From Saxidomus purpurata (lineage: Eukaryota > Mollusca > Bivalvia > Venerida > Veneridae), in assembly GCA_022818135.1 (NCBI GenBank), contig JAFMSR010000017.1, positions 14,617,092 through 14,681,091 on the forward strand: a stretch of 64,000 nucleotides of DNA, read 5' to 3'. The position numbers and the translations under genes are program-made. How positions within the stretch are numbered: the stretch's first letter is position 1; each line of letters begins with the position of its first letter. Under the pieces are notes generated by a model. The model did no database searches and was not told the origin of the DNA. It saw nothing but the letters and a program-made list of their open reading frames with translations. Below, piece after piece: positions 12,796 through 26,224 of the stretch.

Positions 12796-14739
12796 CCAGT
12801 CGAAATATCAAGCAGTTTATGATATTATGTAATCAATATTTACTATTTGTCTACAAAATTACGTCACAATTTTGTATATTTCGCAACTTGTGAAAGAGTA
12901 TCTATTTAAAACACAAGAAAGGTCATTCTTGACATGAACATAACTCTAAAGCCCAAAAATCAAGAGCTTATTGTGCAAAGGGAAAGTAATGCACAGGTTG
13001 TGCAAGAGTTTACTGTTTACTCTGGACAAATTGACGGTCATCAAATCTAACAAGAAATCAACACCATAAGGGTTTCAACACGCCTTTAGTCGCTTCTGTT
13101 TGGCGAATTATAAGTACTGAGACGTCACTTTGAAAATAACTGGTGCATGTATCTCAATAATCATACGTATTTAAATTATCCGCTTTACACATGTTGCATT
13201 AAGACATTGTCTTTACATGAGTTCGCTAATCGTTACTTGCATGTAAAGGGAGGATGAAAACACTTACTATTGATACCCTACATCATTTTTATACCTCTAA
13301 ACATTCGTTCAGTCTTTCAAATAAATCACAGTGAAATCCCTTATGTGGCGCCCTTATTTAGGTATGGACCGTAACAGATATGCATGTAAAAGAAACAGGA
13401 GTATCGACCAACTTACTATTAACTACGTGCAACTAGCATTTCATCCTACAGTACAGTATGCCCAATTACCTTATCATAACAGGAAAGTTCTTGAGTTTCT
13501 TCGATAGCAAATATCCCAATTCACAATACATTTAAATTGTAACATGCTATTGTATTAACCAATCACGTATACCTTTTCCAAGGTAAATCGAAAGCTGGGA
13601 CACACGTTACATTAGGTTACAAGGAAGGATGGCAACCTCTACAACAACATATCATACTTTTTAAATAATTTCGATGAACCGAATATTTTACTCGTATTCC
13701 CACACGCAATTTTCAAATGTTTTGCATGTTTAAGTCTTGTGTAGGGCGACGTTTCCTTTGATGCCAAGAAATACCATGGGAATGTGTTGTAAGACAGATT
13801 AAAATGCTTTGTGTTATGACCCGTGAATAATTTCGAAACCTTTCACCGTCACCGAAACACAAATGACAACACATCTTTATTAAACGAGGCTTGAAACAGT
13901 ATGAGAGATACTTGTTAAACAAAAGTTATCTAACAAACAAACATTTTTATAACTGAAACTTAAAAGTTTGATGCATCTCTGCTGATATTGTTCTCTGCCA
14001 GACGACAGACGCTGTCCCATTACCTAAGATTTAATCAGGCTATTGGAACTTGTTCTTCCCACGTACTAAATGTTGTATAAACACAGTTGTCATTTTATCT
14101 TATCCAGTTTATTCTGTCTATTGATCTCAGTGGCTGCTTGTTAACTCTGTCCTCCGATCTGGCATTGTAAACACCTTTTACTGTCACCAGCCTCAATTCT
14201 TTCGTCCGGATGACAAGATTTAAAACTGTGTGCAATTCGATTAGTAAATGGCAACTTTTGAGACTTGGAGCAATAAATAAATCCGCTTGAAGTAACTTGT
14301 TATCTTTGAGACAGTGTGAAACTTGACCATCAGCCCTTAAAAAATTAGTAAATCCAGCGATATATTTTTTTTACGCAGCTCATCTAATTAAATCGCGTTG
14401 AAGAGCGCCGTTCTGTCAGATATAACATTCAAATCCAGTCATGACCTCTAAATTTCCCATCTTTAGGACGTAGTATTAGTACGGGCCGGAACTCCGAGAA
14501 GCGTTTGTCGAGATAAGTTAAAATAAGTTGCTTAATCCTAAGTCTACAGTCGTGGAAAAATAAATAAATAAATTAAATCTGATGGGTTTGTGAAAATAGG
14601 CTAATTCTTCTTTTCATTATTGTTTATTGTACCGGCAACCGTATGATTTCGACCCTGGTGAACTCGCGATGACCCAGGCAAATAATATATGTGAAATACA
14701 TTGTAAGTAAAATTTCATAATTTTGGCAAAGGAACATTT

Positions 14740-14755
14740 TTATAGATAGATAGAT
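14740..14755. repeat. ATAG microsatellite
   Basis: A short tetranucleotide run (atagatagatag) inside duplication copy 1. It has no further significance that I can see. Confidence 0.6.
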
Positions 14756-15867
14756 TTATCTTAGTATATCACAGATGTACAAACATGGTTAAAACAAACA
14801 TGATGCATACATATACAGATAATTAGATGTATACACAAGTTTATAAACCATGATATGCACATCAATACCAAGGATAACACAAAAAAGGGAAAAGTGATTC
14901 TCCCTTATTTCCATTGTGGTCCTTAGTTTGTTGACCTAGCTTTTTAAATTTATGTTAGATCTAATCAAAGCAGTTCTTAAAGTCTTCAATGTTTTACAAT
15001 GATAGACAAAATTTTCAATTCTTTTCTGATTATCATTCTTGTGAAAATGAGGTCTGAAAGCCAGCGTCCTTCCACGCTTCCTTTCTTATCATAGCGACAA
15101 GTATTGTTGCAGATTGATAGATACGATTGTAATGAGATTGGCAGGTACTTAGATTCAGTTCCATTATTGTATGGCGACAGTTACCGCAAGTAATGCTTTA
15201 ATAAGAGCAGACTGAAGCTCTGCTATCGAAACGAATTTTTTACATTGGACTGCATCCAAAGATGTTTGAATACCTTGTGGAGCTTATCATTTTATATTGT
15301 TTTATATCACAGGGTTTACGGCCCCTACATTTTGATTCAGTGCGTTAAGGGATTGAAGTTATATTCCCATTCGGATTGTTTTTGAAAAAAAAAACAAACT
15401 AAGAGTTGGATGAACCAATTTTGAACACATTTATTCCCCAAGACACTAACAAACTTTTTACAGAGTAATGAAAAGTTACAGTGCTTATTGAGCCAGACAC
15501 AAGAACAAATTCACAAGGGATACAGTTAAATTTTTTATTAAATTGGCAAGCCTTACATATTTGTACAGGTCTAAATTTCCTTTGAAGATGGGATTTTCCA
15601 TATTCACGGAATATAAATTTTACTTTATTACGTACACATTTACCATATTGACAAAAACATTACATCGAATATAAGCTCATAGTCTTCTGCACGACCAGCA
15701 TACTTGGCCCTAAAAGGACAATGATATAATTTAAATAGTTGGCCTGGACTGACCCGTGCAGCAACGGATGGAACCGGAGTAGTGATATTGGTCTCTCTGG
15801 TGAAAACCCATAATGTTCTCATAGATATTCCGTAAGATGGACGAACAGACTGACTGACGGACATTTG

Positions 15868-16115
15868 TTGCGTTTTTTTTCTAAAAGTAAAAGTTTGCTT
15901 TAAAAGCAATTTAAACGGACTTTTTGAAATATGACCTTTGGGCTAGACCTATTTATTTAGTTAATGTTAATGTACGTAATCAAAGGCAGTTTCTTATTTG
16001 AAAACCTTAAGGATAATTTTTATGATTTAATACGTTTTGATAAGAATTTTTAATATGCATGACCCATAACATGCAAGGTGACTTTCCTCTTATCCTGCCG
16101 GTAGATACAAGAAGC
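15868..16115 (+). repeat. Dispersed repeat E, plus-strand copy
   Basis: Inverted relative to 12490-12795 and ends in GACTTTCCTCTTATCCTGCC, a terminus that recurs alone at about 18372-18395. Copy 2 of the segmental duplication runs from GACGGACCGACGGCAG to the next shared block without it (near 23620-23650), which supports insertion into copy 1 after the duplication. Confidence 0.6.
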
Positions 16116-17817
16116 TTTTGCAACTTCAGGAATATACTCTTTATGCTCTTCAAATATGGAGGAAATAAAAGTTATACCTCGAGGCTCACATCAAAATGTT
16201 AATGCAAAGTACATCCTATAGGAGACATCTATGATTTTCCAAACAACACTCATTGATGCATCTCTTGCAAAAAAATTAACTAATATCATCAAGAAGAAAC
16301 ATAAAATATAATGTACTGCCAATTGTGAGGTGTAAGCTTTTTTATTTAGAATTGTGGAGAAAATGTGAAAAAAACATGCAAGGCACGAGAGAACGGAACT
16401 CACGAGTAACATGATTTATCTAAGAGACCTGCAAATTAGTTTCTCCAATGTAATAGGAATACAATGTAGTTTTATGTATTGCTGATTTGTTGTGACACCA
16501 GGTGTAAAATGCCTGCACGGTAGTTTTTGTTATCAAACTATCCCGACATTGAAATACTTTTAATTGTACAACATTTCATTCCTTTCAACTTTAAAGTAGG
16601 TTTAACAGTTCCAAAAGTTTAAATAAGTGTTTAGCGTACATATTGTGAGCACTTTTTTCTCTTCTTCTGAATAGCTATTTTGTCATATATCTTTTGCTCC
16701 TTGAGAGATACTGTGTCCTGTAGAATTTCCCATGTGAGAAAATAACATATTTTTATTTCGTTCACATTAGGACTAACTAATGCTTTATTTCAGTATATGG
16801 CGATGATGCATAAACTCAGTTCTAAATTGGATTCCGAGTGCATTTTAGTACAATATACTGCTCATCTGTTGTACAAGTTTCTATTATGAGACGAAACTCA
16901 GATCACTGTTTGGTTTCATTTGTTAAGATATTTAAAAGACCTTTCTAAAGTGTAAAGAATTAAATGTCTTTTAGGACATAATAAGCTAGGTTTTATTATT
17001 TAAGTTTTATTTTAAATGGGAATAAGGTCAGATCTGAAATAATACAGTGAATCTGGTAAAATGCTGCAAATTATGAAAGTGAAAACTCAAGCAGTGTCTG
17101 TCTCCGTTCTAGAAAGCTGGAAAGTGACAGATTTGTGACTGCCAAAACAAAAAAGAAGAAGCGGACTGGGCAAAGAAATATGATGGACGGGGTGCATTTA
17201 ACTTCAGTGTTGCCGGAGAGTTGTGCTTTTACAAATGTATAACCAGTTTTAACACATGCGTCTATGAATTCAAACTTAAGTGTTATCAACAATATGTTAC
17301 AGTTTGTTTCATGAGTTTGTCAAGCATTACTAGACCCTGTTGTTATTTAATTTAATGATAAACATATAAGCAATATCTTACATCTATTGTAATGTTTATA
17401 CTTGTTTGTTTATGGTTTTAGGGTCCATTACCCTTATTTAAGGTATATGGTTGATGAGACCTTATGTTAATACTACTGTTGTTAATAGGATGTTTTAAAT
17501 AATTAACTTGAAGGGCGTTTCTAAGTTTAGAGAACTTATGTATCAACCATTTTGCCTAATTATTATTGTATTCAATATTTGTATAGCAGTACACATTGGC
17601 TTATATCTTCTCACTACATGTGCTCAGATACCAGCTTACAACCGCGAAGAAATACTAGTTATAAGAATATTCAAGGTAAAGAGTGCGCAATACAAGCATT
17701 CACAACCCGACGTAATCTTTGATTTAGACCCCGTTTAAGCTTTGAAGAATTTATGTAATAATTTTCAAAGCTCCTATGTGTAACAAGCCACTGTATACAG
17801 CATAAATGATATTGTAT

Positions 17818-17842
17818 AAAAAAAAAACAAAAAAAAACAACG
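17818..17842. repeat. Poly-A tract with C interruptions
   Basis: Two runs of nine to ten A residues separated by single C residues. There is no adjacent SINE or LINE body, so its origin is unclear. Confidence 0.5.
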
Positions 17843-20419
17843 TTTTCTCATTATTTTTTTTTTCTGTGTTCAGATATAAATTTTCTTTTAAGAGAAATTG
17901 ACTTAAAATACGGATAGGGAAAACACTGGAAAGGCCATTGCCAGTGAATTGATAACATGTCTACAACCCAGAGCAACTTATGAAAGCGACTGGTGTCATT
18001 GAATTATGACCAGTTACAGACGGATCGTGCAAAAACCGAACTTGCGAATGTAATCATCGCTACTCCAAAATATTGATGACAATCAGATCCCAATCTTAAG
18101 CTTTCAAATCCTGTTATGTGAGAGTCTATGTACAAATATGAGTCCTAAACATATAAAATATTTTTAATTTCCAGCTCAATTTCTGAAAGAAGAAGAGACA
18201 GGGTATCAAGACGGCAGAATCGCACTTGAAAAGACCCACAAAACTTCTGGATAACTTCTTCGGATGACGGAAGCGGAAGACAATTGTGGGTTTCAAATGC
18301 AAGCCGGTTGAAAGTCAACGTTCTGAGTCAATGAGCATCAACAGACTGTGTAAGGTTTATGCTGTAATATTGACTTTCCTCTTATCCTGCCGGTAGCAGG
18401 GGTTGTTGCTTTTGCACATCTATACTAATATTCTTATTCACTGTTCGCTATTCATTTTTAACATTACCCAAATTGACTGACGGACATATCTATTTAATAA
18501 TTGGGCAAGGAAAGGGTAAAAATCTGCGAACCAGTGTTCTTATGATAGTTTAAACTTTACCTCATCTTTGATATTTGACCATATTAAAATAGGGATTTAA
18601 TCAATTTGCATCTCCATGATACCTGTATGAGTTTATACAGATGACATCATCTTAAGTTCCAAGATACACTGTATTAATGAAACGTATGCGCTCCAGTGAG
18701 ATAATGCTAAGAACGTCTTATCGGAATAAATGCAATTTTAGTTGAAAAGGCCGGACATCAATTTAAATATTAAAATATTTATTGATACTGTTGAATATAT
18801 GTCACGTGGTGACCTCCTACATTTCTCTTTAGGGTAAGTTGATTTTACATGTATTAGTTATTGCATAAGTGCTATAAATTTCCTTTGATGTTTGGTTTTT
18901 CTAAAGTCCTCGAGTTAGCAGTCTTGATTATATAAAGTTTACCATATCAGCTTAAGTATCACATGTTAATGAACCGAAAACACAATACTCTTCATCAGAT
19001 AGATTCATATACTAGGCTCCTTTTAATAAGACACATCAAAATTCAATAATAGTTTTATCTTGAACTAAACAGTTGGCTGTATCTCGTTGGCCGGAGTTAC
19101 GTATTTTATACTTCTAGTGAAGATGCATTATGTCTGCAGAAAGAGTTATTTCAGATCTCTTTATGCTTAAAGGTTATTGCAGGTACGTCTATGATTAAGC
19201 AGGATTCGCATGAAAATACAAAACGCATTGGCAGCTTCATGAAAATACACCTAGAGGCACACTTAAACTTGAATATTAATGAAAATAATATCCCTTTTGT
19301 TATACCGTTGGGTTTATAAAGGTTTAATAAATGATTTTAGGTAACTGGCGCACTCCTTCAAAATCTGTTTCAATCTCATTTCATCAGGAAAATAGATAAA
19401 AATACTCAAGAATTAATACGTATAGGTTTTTCTATTTAGAATTGTGGCAAAATGCGCAAAAACACTCACGGCACGAGATTATGGAAATCATGTCAAAGAT
19501 GATTTTATCTAAGAGAACTGCAAATTAGTGCACCGTTGTGGATGAAGCACATGCACCAGGGATTCGTGATTCGTTTTCAAAGGGTTCATTACACGTGACA
19601 GATAGCGTGGAATTTCTTTAACGTAGTTTTTGTTATAAAATTGTCACGAAATGTGTTTAAATCAAGTTTAATAAAATGCACGGTTCTTCAAATTTGTACA
19701 ACCGTTTTATTCACTTAAAAACTACATGCAGTTTCCTTACTGACAAATATTCGCCCAGAGTCTTAGAGCTTGAATCATCACAGTAATCTAAGGTGTTTAC
19801 TGCATATGAGTTGGCAAGGCCCGTGGACCATGACTTTGGGCAATCATATTCTTTTTTAACCAGTGTTCTATCTGTGTTGAACATTGCCACACAAGTTTTT
19901 TTTGCTTGTCGTAGAACATCTTACTATAAAATTACATATTAATTTCATTCACTCGTCTAGTTTGTAACGGCGAGTCATTTACTCCGTTCCAAAGGGGTTC
20001 GGAGGATAACTTGAACCTGACATGAATTCAACTGTATAGTAATATTTTCTCAGTTATGAGGTTTAATTGTGACGTTTGATCATTTTCCACCCGGAGACAA
20101 AATACCCGATCACTGATATATGAATAAGAAAAGGGGATGAATTCCTCTCGCCAAAGCAGTTTCAAAAGAAAATCCCACTGTATAGCTATTGGGGATTAGA
20201 TACAGGACTATGTTGTTTGAAATCTCTAGCACTATCATTTGTTTAGAACATTAAAACTCTTGTCTGAATGTGATAAGTTTATATACAATGTAATTAAAAA
20301 AATGTTATCTATAAACCTTATATAAACACTTATTTATGTAGTCATGCAGACATTCATTCATTTATTTTTTTAAAATTTGTATAGACAATTAACAGACATA
20401 GATTAGGATACTCTCTAGC

Positions 20420-21404
20420 AAGAGCTGTCAGTAGGACAGCGTGCTCGACTTTTCAGTGCTTGCCTATTAAACAAAACTTTGACAGTTAAGGGCACACAAG
20501 ACTTTAACTAGGAATTTCTAAGTACACATAAAGAAACATTTTCACAGAGTTATCTTCTCTTGCTTACAGATAGGTGTCATGATAGTACATAAGAACTCCA
20601 ACTTTCAAAGTAATATCTCAAATGGTTAAGTCAACAAGTGGACAAGAATGAAAATTTTAACTGAGTTTCTAAGTCAAAAAGGGCCATAATTCAAATAAAA
20701 TCCTTGACAGAATTACCTTCTCCTGCCCATGTTTTGGGATCATGATGGTAAACAAGTATTCCAACTTTCAAATTAATATCTCAAACAGTTCAGTCAAAAA
20801 GTGGACTGGTACGAAAAACTTAACCAAGATTCTAAGTCGAAAAGGGCCTTATTTTTTTAAAACAAATCCCTGACAGAGTTACCTTCTCTTGCCTACACAT
20901 GGGGGTAATGATGTTAACATGCATTCAAAGTTTCAAAGCAATATCTCAAAGGGTTAAGGCAATAAGTGGATTTTACCCATATTCAATGTATTTTCTAAGT
21001 AAAAAAGGGGCATAATTCTGTCAAAAACTTTAACAGAGCTATGAACTCTTGTCTGTTGATGTAGGTCATGATGGTTAATAAGTATGGTTAGTTTCAAAGC
21101 AATACCTCCAATGGTTTTGAAATAAAGTGAGGTGGTACGAAAAACTTAACCAAGCTCAATACACTTTCTAAGTCCAAAAAGGGCCATAATTCTGTCAAAA
21201 ACCTTGACAGAGTTATGTACTCTTGTCTGTAGATGGAAGTTATAATGGTAAACAAGTATAGTAAGTTTCAAAGCCATACCTCTAATACTTTTGAAATAAA
21301 GTGGGGTGGTACGAAAAACTTAACCAAGGTGTGACACCAACGCCGACGCCGACGCCGTCGCGAGTAGGATAGCTCCCATTTTCTTCGAAAAGTCGAGCTA
21401 AAAA
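20420..21404 (+). mobile_element. 1-kb non-autonomous element, family A, copy 1
   Basis: Starts CAAGAGCTGTCAGTAGGACA with GCTCGACTTTT soon after, and ends in a (GACGCC)n run plus AAAAGTCGAGCTAAAA, so GCTCGACTTTT and AAAAGTCGAGC form subterminal inverted repeats. The body is about five or six diverged tandem units of roughly 160 bp (landmark GAGTTAYCTTCTCTTGC). No coding frame is maintained. It interrupts the match to duplication copy 1 near 10400. This family is recalled as widespread in bivalves; the mechanism of spread is inferred. Confidence 0.7.
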
Positions 21405-21985
21405 TGATTAACATATACACCTTTAAAGATTGTATCAAACAACATTTGAACAAAGGCGTAGAGCTACCTTATAGTACTACACAAAATGTATTTCTGTACT
21501 TGTAATTTAATATTACATAATTTTTTACATGTAATAATATTTCGAAATATTTTAGATGAACCGAACATTTTACACGTATTCCCACACACGAAGTTCAAAT
21601 GTTTTGCATGTTAAAGTCTTGTGTAGGGCGACGTTTCCTTTGATGCCAAGAACTGTCATGGGAATGTGTTGTAAGACAGATTAAAATGCTCTGTGTTATG
21701 ATCCTTGAATGATTCAAAAGCCTCACGCCGTCACCGAAGCACAAATGACAACAAAACGAGGCTTGAAACAGAAACAGAGATACTTGCTAAACGAAAGTTA
21801 TCTAACAAACGAATTTTATTTAACTGAGACTTAAACAAATTTTTCGCTTCTGGTATTTTTTTATCGACGATCTAACGTTTGTTTCGACGCTGTCCCATTA
21901 CCTTAGATTTGATATGGCGTTTGGAATTTGTTCTTCCCACATTCTAAATGTTGTATAAACAGTGTTGTCATTTTATCTTGTCCAG

Positions 21986-22418
21986 GCCCCAATTTCACGA
22001 AAATACTTAAGTAATTGCTCAGCTAAGAACGTTATTTCAAAGTTTAATTTTCTCTAAAAATAAGAATATTTATTGTTGTCATTTCTAACGATAGTCTAAT
22101 TTTTAATGAAATTAACATGTTAAAAGAACAAAAATATTGTAAAGTACTAATTGCAAATCAGATCGAGCGAAAAATTCATTTGTGTACATGTTCAGAATTT
22201 TAAGAATCTTAAAAATTTACTTAGTGAAAATTACTTGCTAAAAACAACATTTCCTCCACAAATACTAACAAGTGTATATATAATTGTAATAAATGGGTAA
22301 ATACGAATCTGACAAACTTGAATTCTTTAAATGATTAAACATATAATCTGATATAAGTGTCGAAATAAGTTAAGCATGTTACTAAGTAAATACTTAAGTA
22401 TTTTCGTGAAATTGGGGC
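21986..22418. mobile_element. 433-bp MITE with perfect 28-bp TIRs
   Basis: The first 28 bases (21986-22013, beginning GCCCCAATTTCACGAAAATA) are the exact reverse complement of the last 28 (22391-22418). The interior is AT-rich with no transposase. It replaces the stretch corresponding to 14110-14455 in duplication copy 1. No clean target duplication was found. Confidence 0.8.
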
Positions 22419-23798
22419 TGGTATCCCAGTTTTTGGACGTAGTTCTGACCAGAACTCCGAGAACGTTTTGTCGAGATTACTTAATATTGGTAAATATAAG
22501 TTGCAGAAAAAGAAGAAATAACTTAGTTTATGCGTTTTATGAAAAAGTAAAATAGTATATAGTATGCAATATATAAAGTAAATATTCATACGGGAAACGA
22601 ATCTTTTGTTGACCTCATTTTCATTTGATAAGTTAGATCGACGTAATGAATTTCTTACCTTCTAAACGCTTTACAATAATAAACAAAACTATGTCGAGCT
22701 TGTTTTTCAATTCTTTTCCGATTATCATTCTTGTTAAAATGACGCCTGAATGTCAGCTTCTTTGCTCGCTTCTTTTCGAAATATCTTTTTCGTATCATAG
22801 CGATAAGTATTGTTGCAGATTGATAGACATGATTTAAATGAAATTGGCTGGTTATTAGATTCAGTTCCATTATTGTGTTGCGGGAGTTACAATAATGCCT
22901 TAATATGAACAGAAGCTCTGCTATCGAAACGAAATAATTACGTTTGACAGCTTCCAAAGTTGTCCAAATCCAATGTATTTCATATTTATTTTGTATCACA
23001 CGGGGTTAAGGTCCCTAAGATTCATCGTGTGAATTGATTGAATGTAACTGCCTTTAGCAACATCTGCTGGTAGAATGGTAGAAAAATATACCATTTTTCG
23101 CCGCATTTTAGGAAAGCATGCACTTTACACCATTCATTGGATAATCCAGTTTTGTACACGTTTACTCCGCAGTTGACACAGAGTTAGGTAGTTAGCCGTG
23201 TTCTAATCAACGGCCCACAGAACTAAGAAGTTACAGTTGTTTTCGAGCGAGCCAATAACAATTACACAACGGAGGCCGCTGAATTGTTAATGACACTGCT
23301 TAAATAGTCAAATGATGACCCTACATATATGTATAGGGACAATATTAGTGCTCTAAGTTTCCTTTGAAAGTCAGATTCTCTAAATTCAGGAAACCAAAAT
23401 TAACTGTTACCATATTGACAAAAACAGTTTTTGCGCATGAATTTTATCATAAGGCAGACGAGCATACTTGGATCCAAAAGGACACAATATGACATAATTT
23501 AAATATTTGGCTTTAGCTGACCAATCTAGTCTAAAAGTCGCATTTGGAGTACTAATTGCGGTCTTTCTAGTAAAACCCTATAATTTTCTCTTAGACATTC
23601 CGTACGACAGACGAACAGACTGACGGACCGACGGCAGTAAAGAGTTGTAGGGAAGATCACTTGTGGCATGATTTTTTAAGAGAGTTATTTAAGAGAACTG
23701 CAAATTAGTGCAGCAATGTGATAATGATGAGGTATAGTTTTAGGTATTGGTGGTTAGTTATCAAAGGACGCATTACATACACCGTAGTTCTTGTTAAA

Positions 23799-24809
23799 CA
23801 AGAGCTGTCAGTAGGACAGCGTGCTCGACTTTTTTAGTGCTTGCCAATAAAACAAAACTTTGACAGTTAAGGGCACACAAGACTTTAACTAGGAATTTCT
23901 AAGTACAAATCAAGAAAATTTTTCACAGAGTTATCTTCTCTTGCTTACAGATAGGTCTTACAATGGTACATAAGTGCTCCAACTTTCAAAGTAATATCTC
24001 AAATGGTTAAGTTAACAAGTGGACAAGAATGAAAATTTTAACTGAGTTTCTAAGTCAAAAAGGGCCATAATTCAAATAAAATCCTTGACAGAATTACCTT
24101 CTCCTGCCCATGTTTGGGAATCATGATGGTAAACAAGTATTCCAACTTTCAAATTAATATCTCAAACAGTTCAGTCAAAAAGTGGACTGGTACGAAAAAC
24201 TTAACCAAGATTCAAAGTCTATCAAAGGCCTTAATTTTTAAAACAAATCCCTGACAGAGTTACCTTCTCTTGCGTACAGATGGGGGTAATAATGTGAAAT
24301 AGCATCAATAGTTTCAAAGCAATATCTCAAAGGGTTAAGACAATAAGTGGATTTTACCCATATTCAATGTATTTTCTAAGTCAAAAAGGGGCATAATTCT
24401 GTCAAAAACCTTGACAGAGTTATGTCCTCTTGTCTGTTGATGAAGGTCGTGATGGTAAACAAGTATGGTTAGTTTCAAAGCAATACCTCCAATGGTTTTG
24501 AAATAAAGTGAGGTGGTACGAAAAACTTAACCAAGCTCAATACACTTTCTAAGTAAAAAAAGGGCCATAATTCTGTCAAAAACATTGACAGAGTTATGTA
24601 CTCTTGTCTGTAGATGGAGGTTATGATGGTAAACAAGTATGGTAAGTTTCAAAGCCATACCTCTAATACTTTTGAAATAAAGTGGGGTGGTACGAAAAAC
24701 TTAACCAAGGTGTGACGCCAACGCCGACGCCGACGCCGACGCAGACGCCGACGCCGACGCCGGGGCGAGTAGGATAGCTCCCCTTTTCATAGAAAAGTCG
24801 AGCTAAAAA
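23799..24809 (+). mobile_element. 1-kb non-autonomous element, family A, copy 2
   Basis: Same orientation as 20420-21404 and very similar to it (over 90% by eye), including the first 150 bases and the terminal AAAAGTCGAGCTAAAA. The GACGCC run at about 24716-24765 is longer than in copy 1. Copy 1 of the segmental duplication reads GTAGTTTTTGTTATCAAACT at the equivalent site (about 16521), so the site there lacks the element; TAAA occurs at both edges and may be the target duplication. Confidence 0.75.
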
Positions 24810-25204
24810 CTATAATGAAATCAATCTAAAACGCAAACTTTTATTAATTTTACGAAATTTTATAGACTATTATTCTTTTCAGCTTTAAAGAAGTGTTGGC
24901 AGCTTCCTTATTCACAAAGTATAACCCCGAACTTTACACATTTGAATAACAGTAAACCAATAAGTTTGTAGTTAAAGGGTATTTTGATTTGAACAATTTC
25001 TCTTCTCTTCTTAGGCTTCTGTTTGATTAGATACTATTTTCACGTCACTATTGGCTTTTAAAGATACTATACTGTGTTCAGTAGAACTTTCTGTTGGGTG
25101 AAAACAACATATTTACTCCGTTCTAGGAGGAATAAAATGCTTTAATGCAGAACATACTCGGTTCCGTATTAGTTTGCCTTAGACCCGTATAGGGCTTCGC
25201 TCAG

Positions 25205-25258
25205 ATAAATTTTGTTCTACGTAATTATCAGGTTTAACATGTGATGTTTGATCTTTTA
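25205..25258 (+). repeat. Outlying unit of the 55-bp minisatellite
   Basis: One unit (TTGTTCTACGTAATTATCAG, then GTTTAACATGTGATGTTTG and GATCTTTTAT) matches the array that resumes at about 26225. The element at 25259-26208 separates it from the rest, which dates that element's arrival to after the minisatellite began to form. Confidence 0.65.
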
Positions 25259-26208
25259 TTACCCCCCGCCAAAGGTGGAGGGATATTTTTTTGGCGTTGT
25301 TCGTCCGTCCGTCCGTTTACCCGTCCGTCCGTCCGGAGTTATAACTTAAGAACCATTGGATAGAATTTTATGAAACTAAGTGTACAATAGCATTATGGCG
25401 CGGCGTACACACATCTTTCGTCATTAGTATCTCCATTTAGTTATTGCCCTTTAATTGTTATTTTCTTCTATATTCAATATAGAAATATTAAAATTCTAAT
25501 TCTCTGAAACAGGTTATCAAAATTTAATTGTAATTGGCTCAATAATTTAATGATCAATATTTCTAATATCCACCCCCTACACTTTCTGATTTCTTTTTTT
25601 AGAAATGAGGCACTTTAAGGGGATGTAGTGCTTTTCCTAAATACTCTATTTAGAAACTTTACAAATTTTGTTTTCTGAAACTAATAGTACTGATTTAATT
25701 AAACTGATAAGAATTGAGTTCTGTATCACTGTGAGATGCTGAAAAAAGAATTACCCCTCAAAATGAGGCTCCAATGGGGTGGTGAAGAAAAGGCTTGCCA
25801 GAATATTATTTTAAACTTTGTATTCTGTAACAACGGGTAATTTAGAAACTGGATCTTTACAGAAATGAGGCCTTTAAGGGGATGTAGTGCAATTCTTATA
25901 TAGTTATTCTATATAGAAACTTAAGAATTCTTGTTGTCTGAAATCAGTAGTACTGATTCTTGTAACTAGTGTAACTAGAAGAAAACAAATTATCCCCGCG
26001 GAGATGATACCCGAACGGGGCTGAGAAATAAAAATTTAACTACAACAATTAAGCTCTTAATGACTAATTTGAATAAATGAAATATCACCTCGGAGATGAG
26101 GTCCCAGTGGGGTGGTGAATTTTTACAAATGCTTCTTTTCTGAAACAGACAGACCAATACACTTTCATTTGATCTTTTTCAACTATTTGCTTAATTTGGC
26201 GGGGGATA
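25259..26208. mobile_element. About 950-bp element inserted in the minisatellite
   Basis: Bounded by short inverted ends TACCCCCCGCC (25259-25269) and GGCGGGGGATA (26198-26208). The left side has a GTCCGTCCGTCC block (about 25306-25340) and a GGAGTTATAACTTAAGAACC motif, recalled as common in bivalve dispersed repeats. Inside are two or three diverged units with the landmark AAGGGGATGTAGTG (about 25618 and 25877) and GAGATGAGGTCCCAGTGGGG-like blocks. No frame is maintained. Confidence 0.65.
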
Positions 26209-26224
26209 TAAATTCACTAAATTT

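Larger units (their letters stand above)
10500..13640. other. Block present only in duplication copy 1
   Basis: Copy 2 passes from the match of 10455-10500 (21450-21480) to the match of 13679 (21548) within about 70 bp, so this 3.1-kb block was either inserted in copy 1 or lost from copy 2. It contains a tRNA-like SINE head (11560-11642) and a dispersed repeat copy (12490-12795). Otherwise it is AT-rich, and the frames at 11765-12055 and 11233-11442 show no recognisable domain. Confidence 0.55.
8790..18350 (+). repeat. Diverged 10-kb segmental duplication, copy 1
   Basis: Colinear with 18845-28905. Examples of matched blocks: 8818 with 18888, 9385-9830 with 19430-19855 (roughly 85-90% identical by eye), 10383 with 20392, 13679-13800 with 21548-21690, 14460-14530 with 22425-22500, 14990-15240 with 22670-22935, 15640-15860 with 23430-23620, 17260 with 27335, 18000-18100 with 28680-28780, and 18180-18230 with 28810-28855. 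Open frames inside one copy (for example 9792-10109 and 15640-15909) are broken in the other, so they are not conserved genes. Boundaries are approximate. Copy 1 carries about 3 kb (10500-13640) that has no counterpart in copy 2. Confidence 0.8.

Noticed and set aside
15640..15909. 89-codon minus-strand ORF
   Set aside because: The equivalent of copy 2 (about 23430-23620) contains stops, and the N-terminal part lies in repeat E.
17508..17738. 76-codon ORF with a hydrophobic stretch
   Set aside because: Not conserved in duplication copy 2 and lacking splice context.
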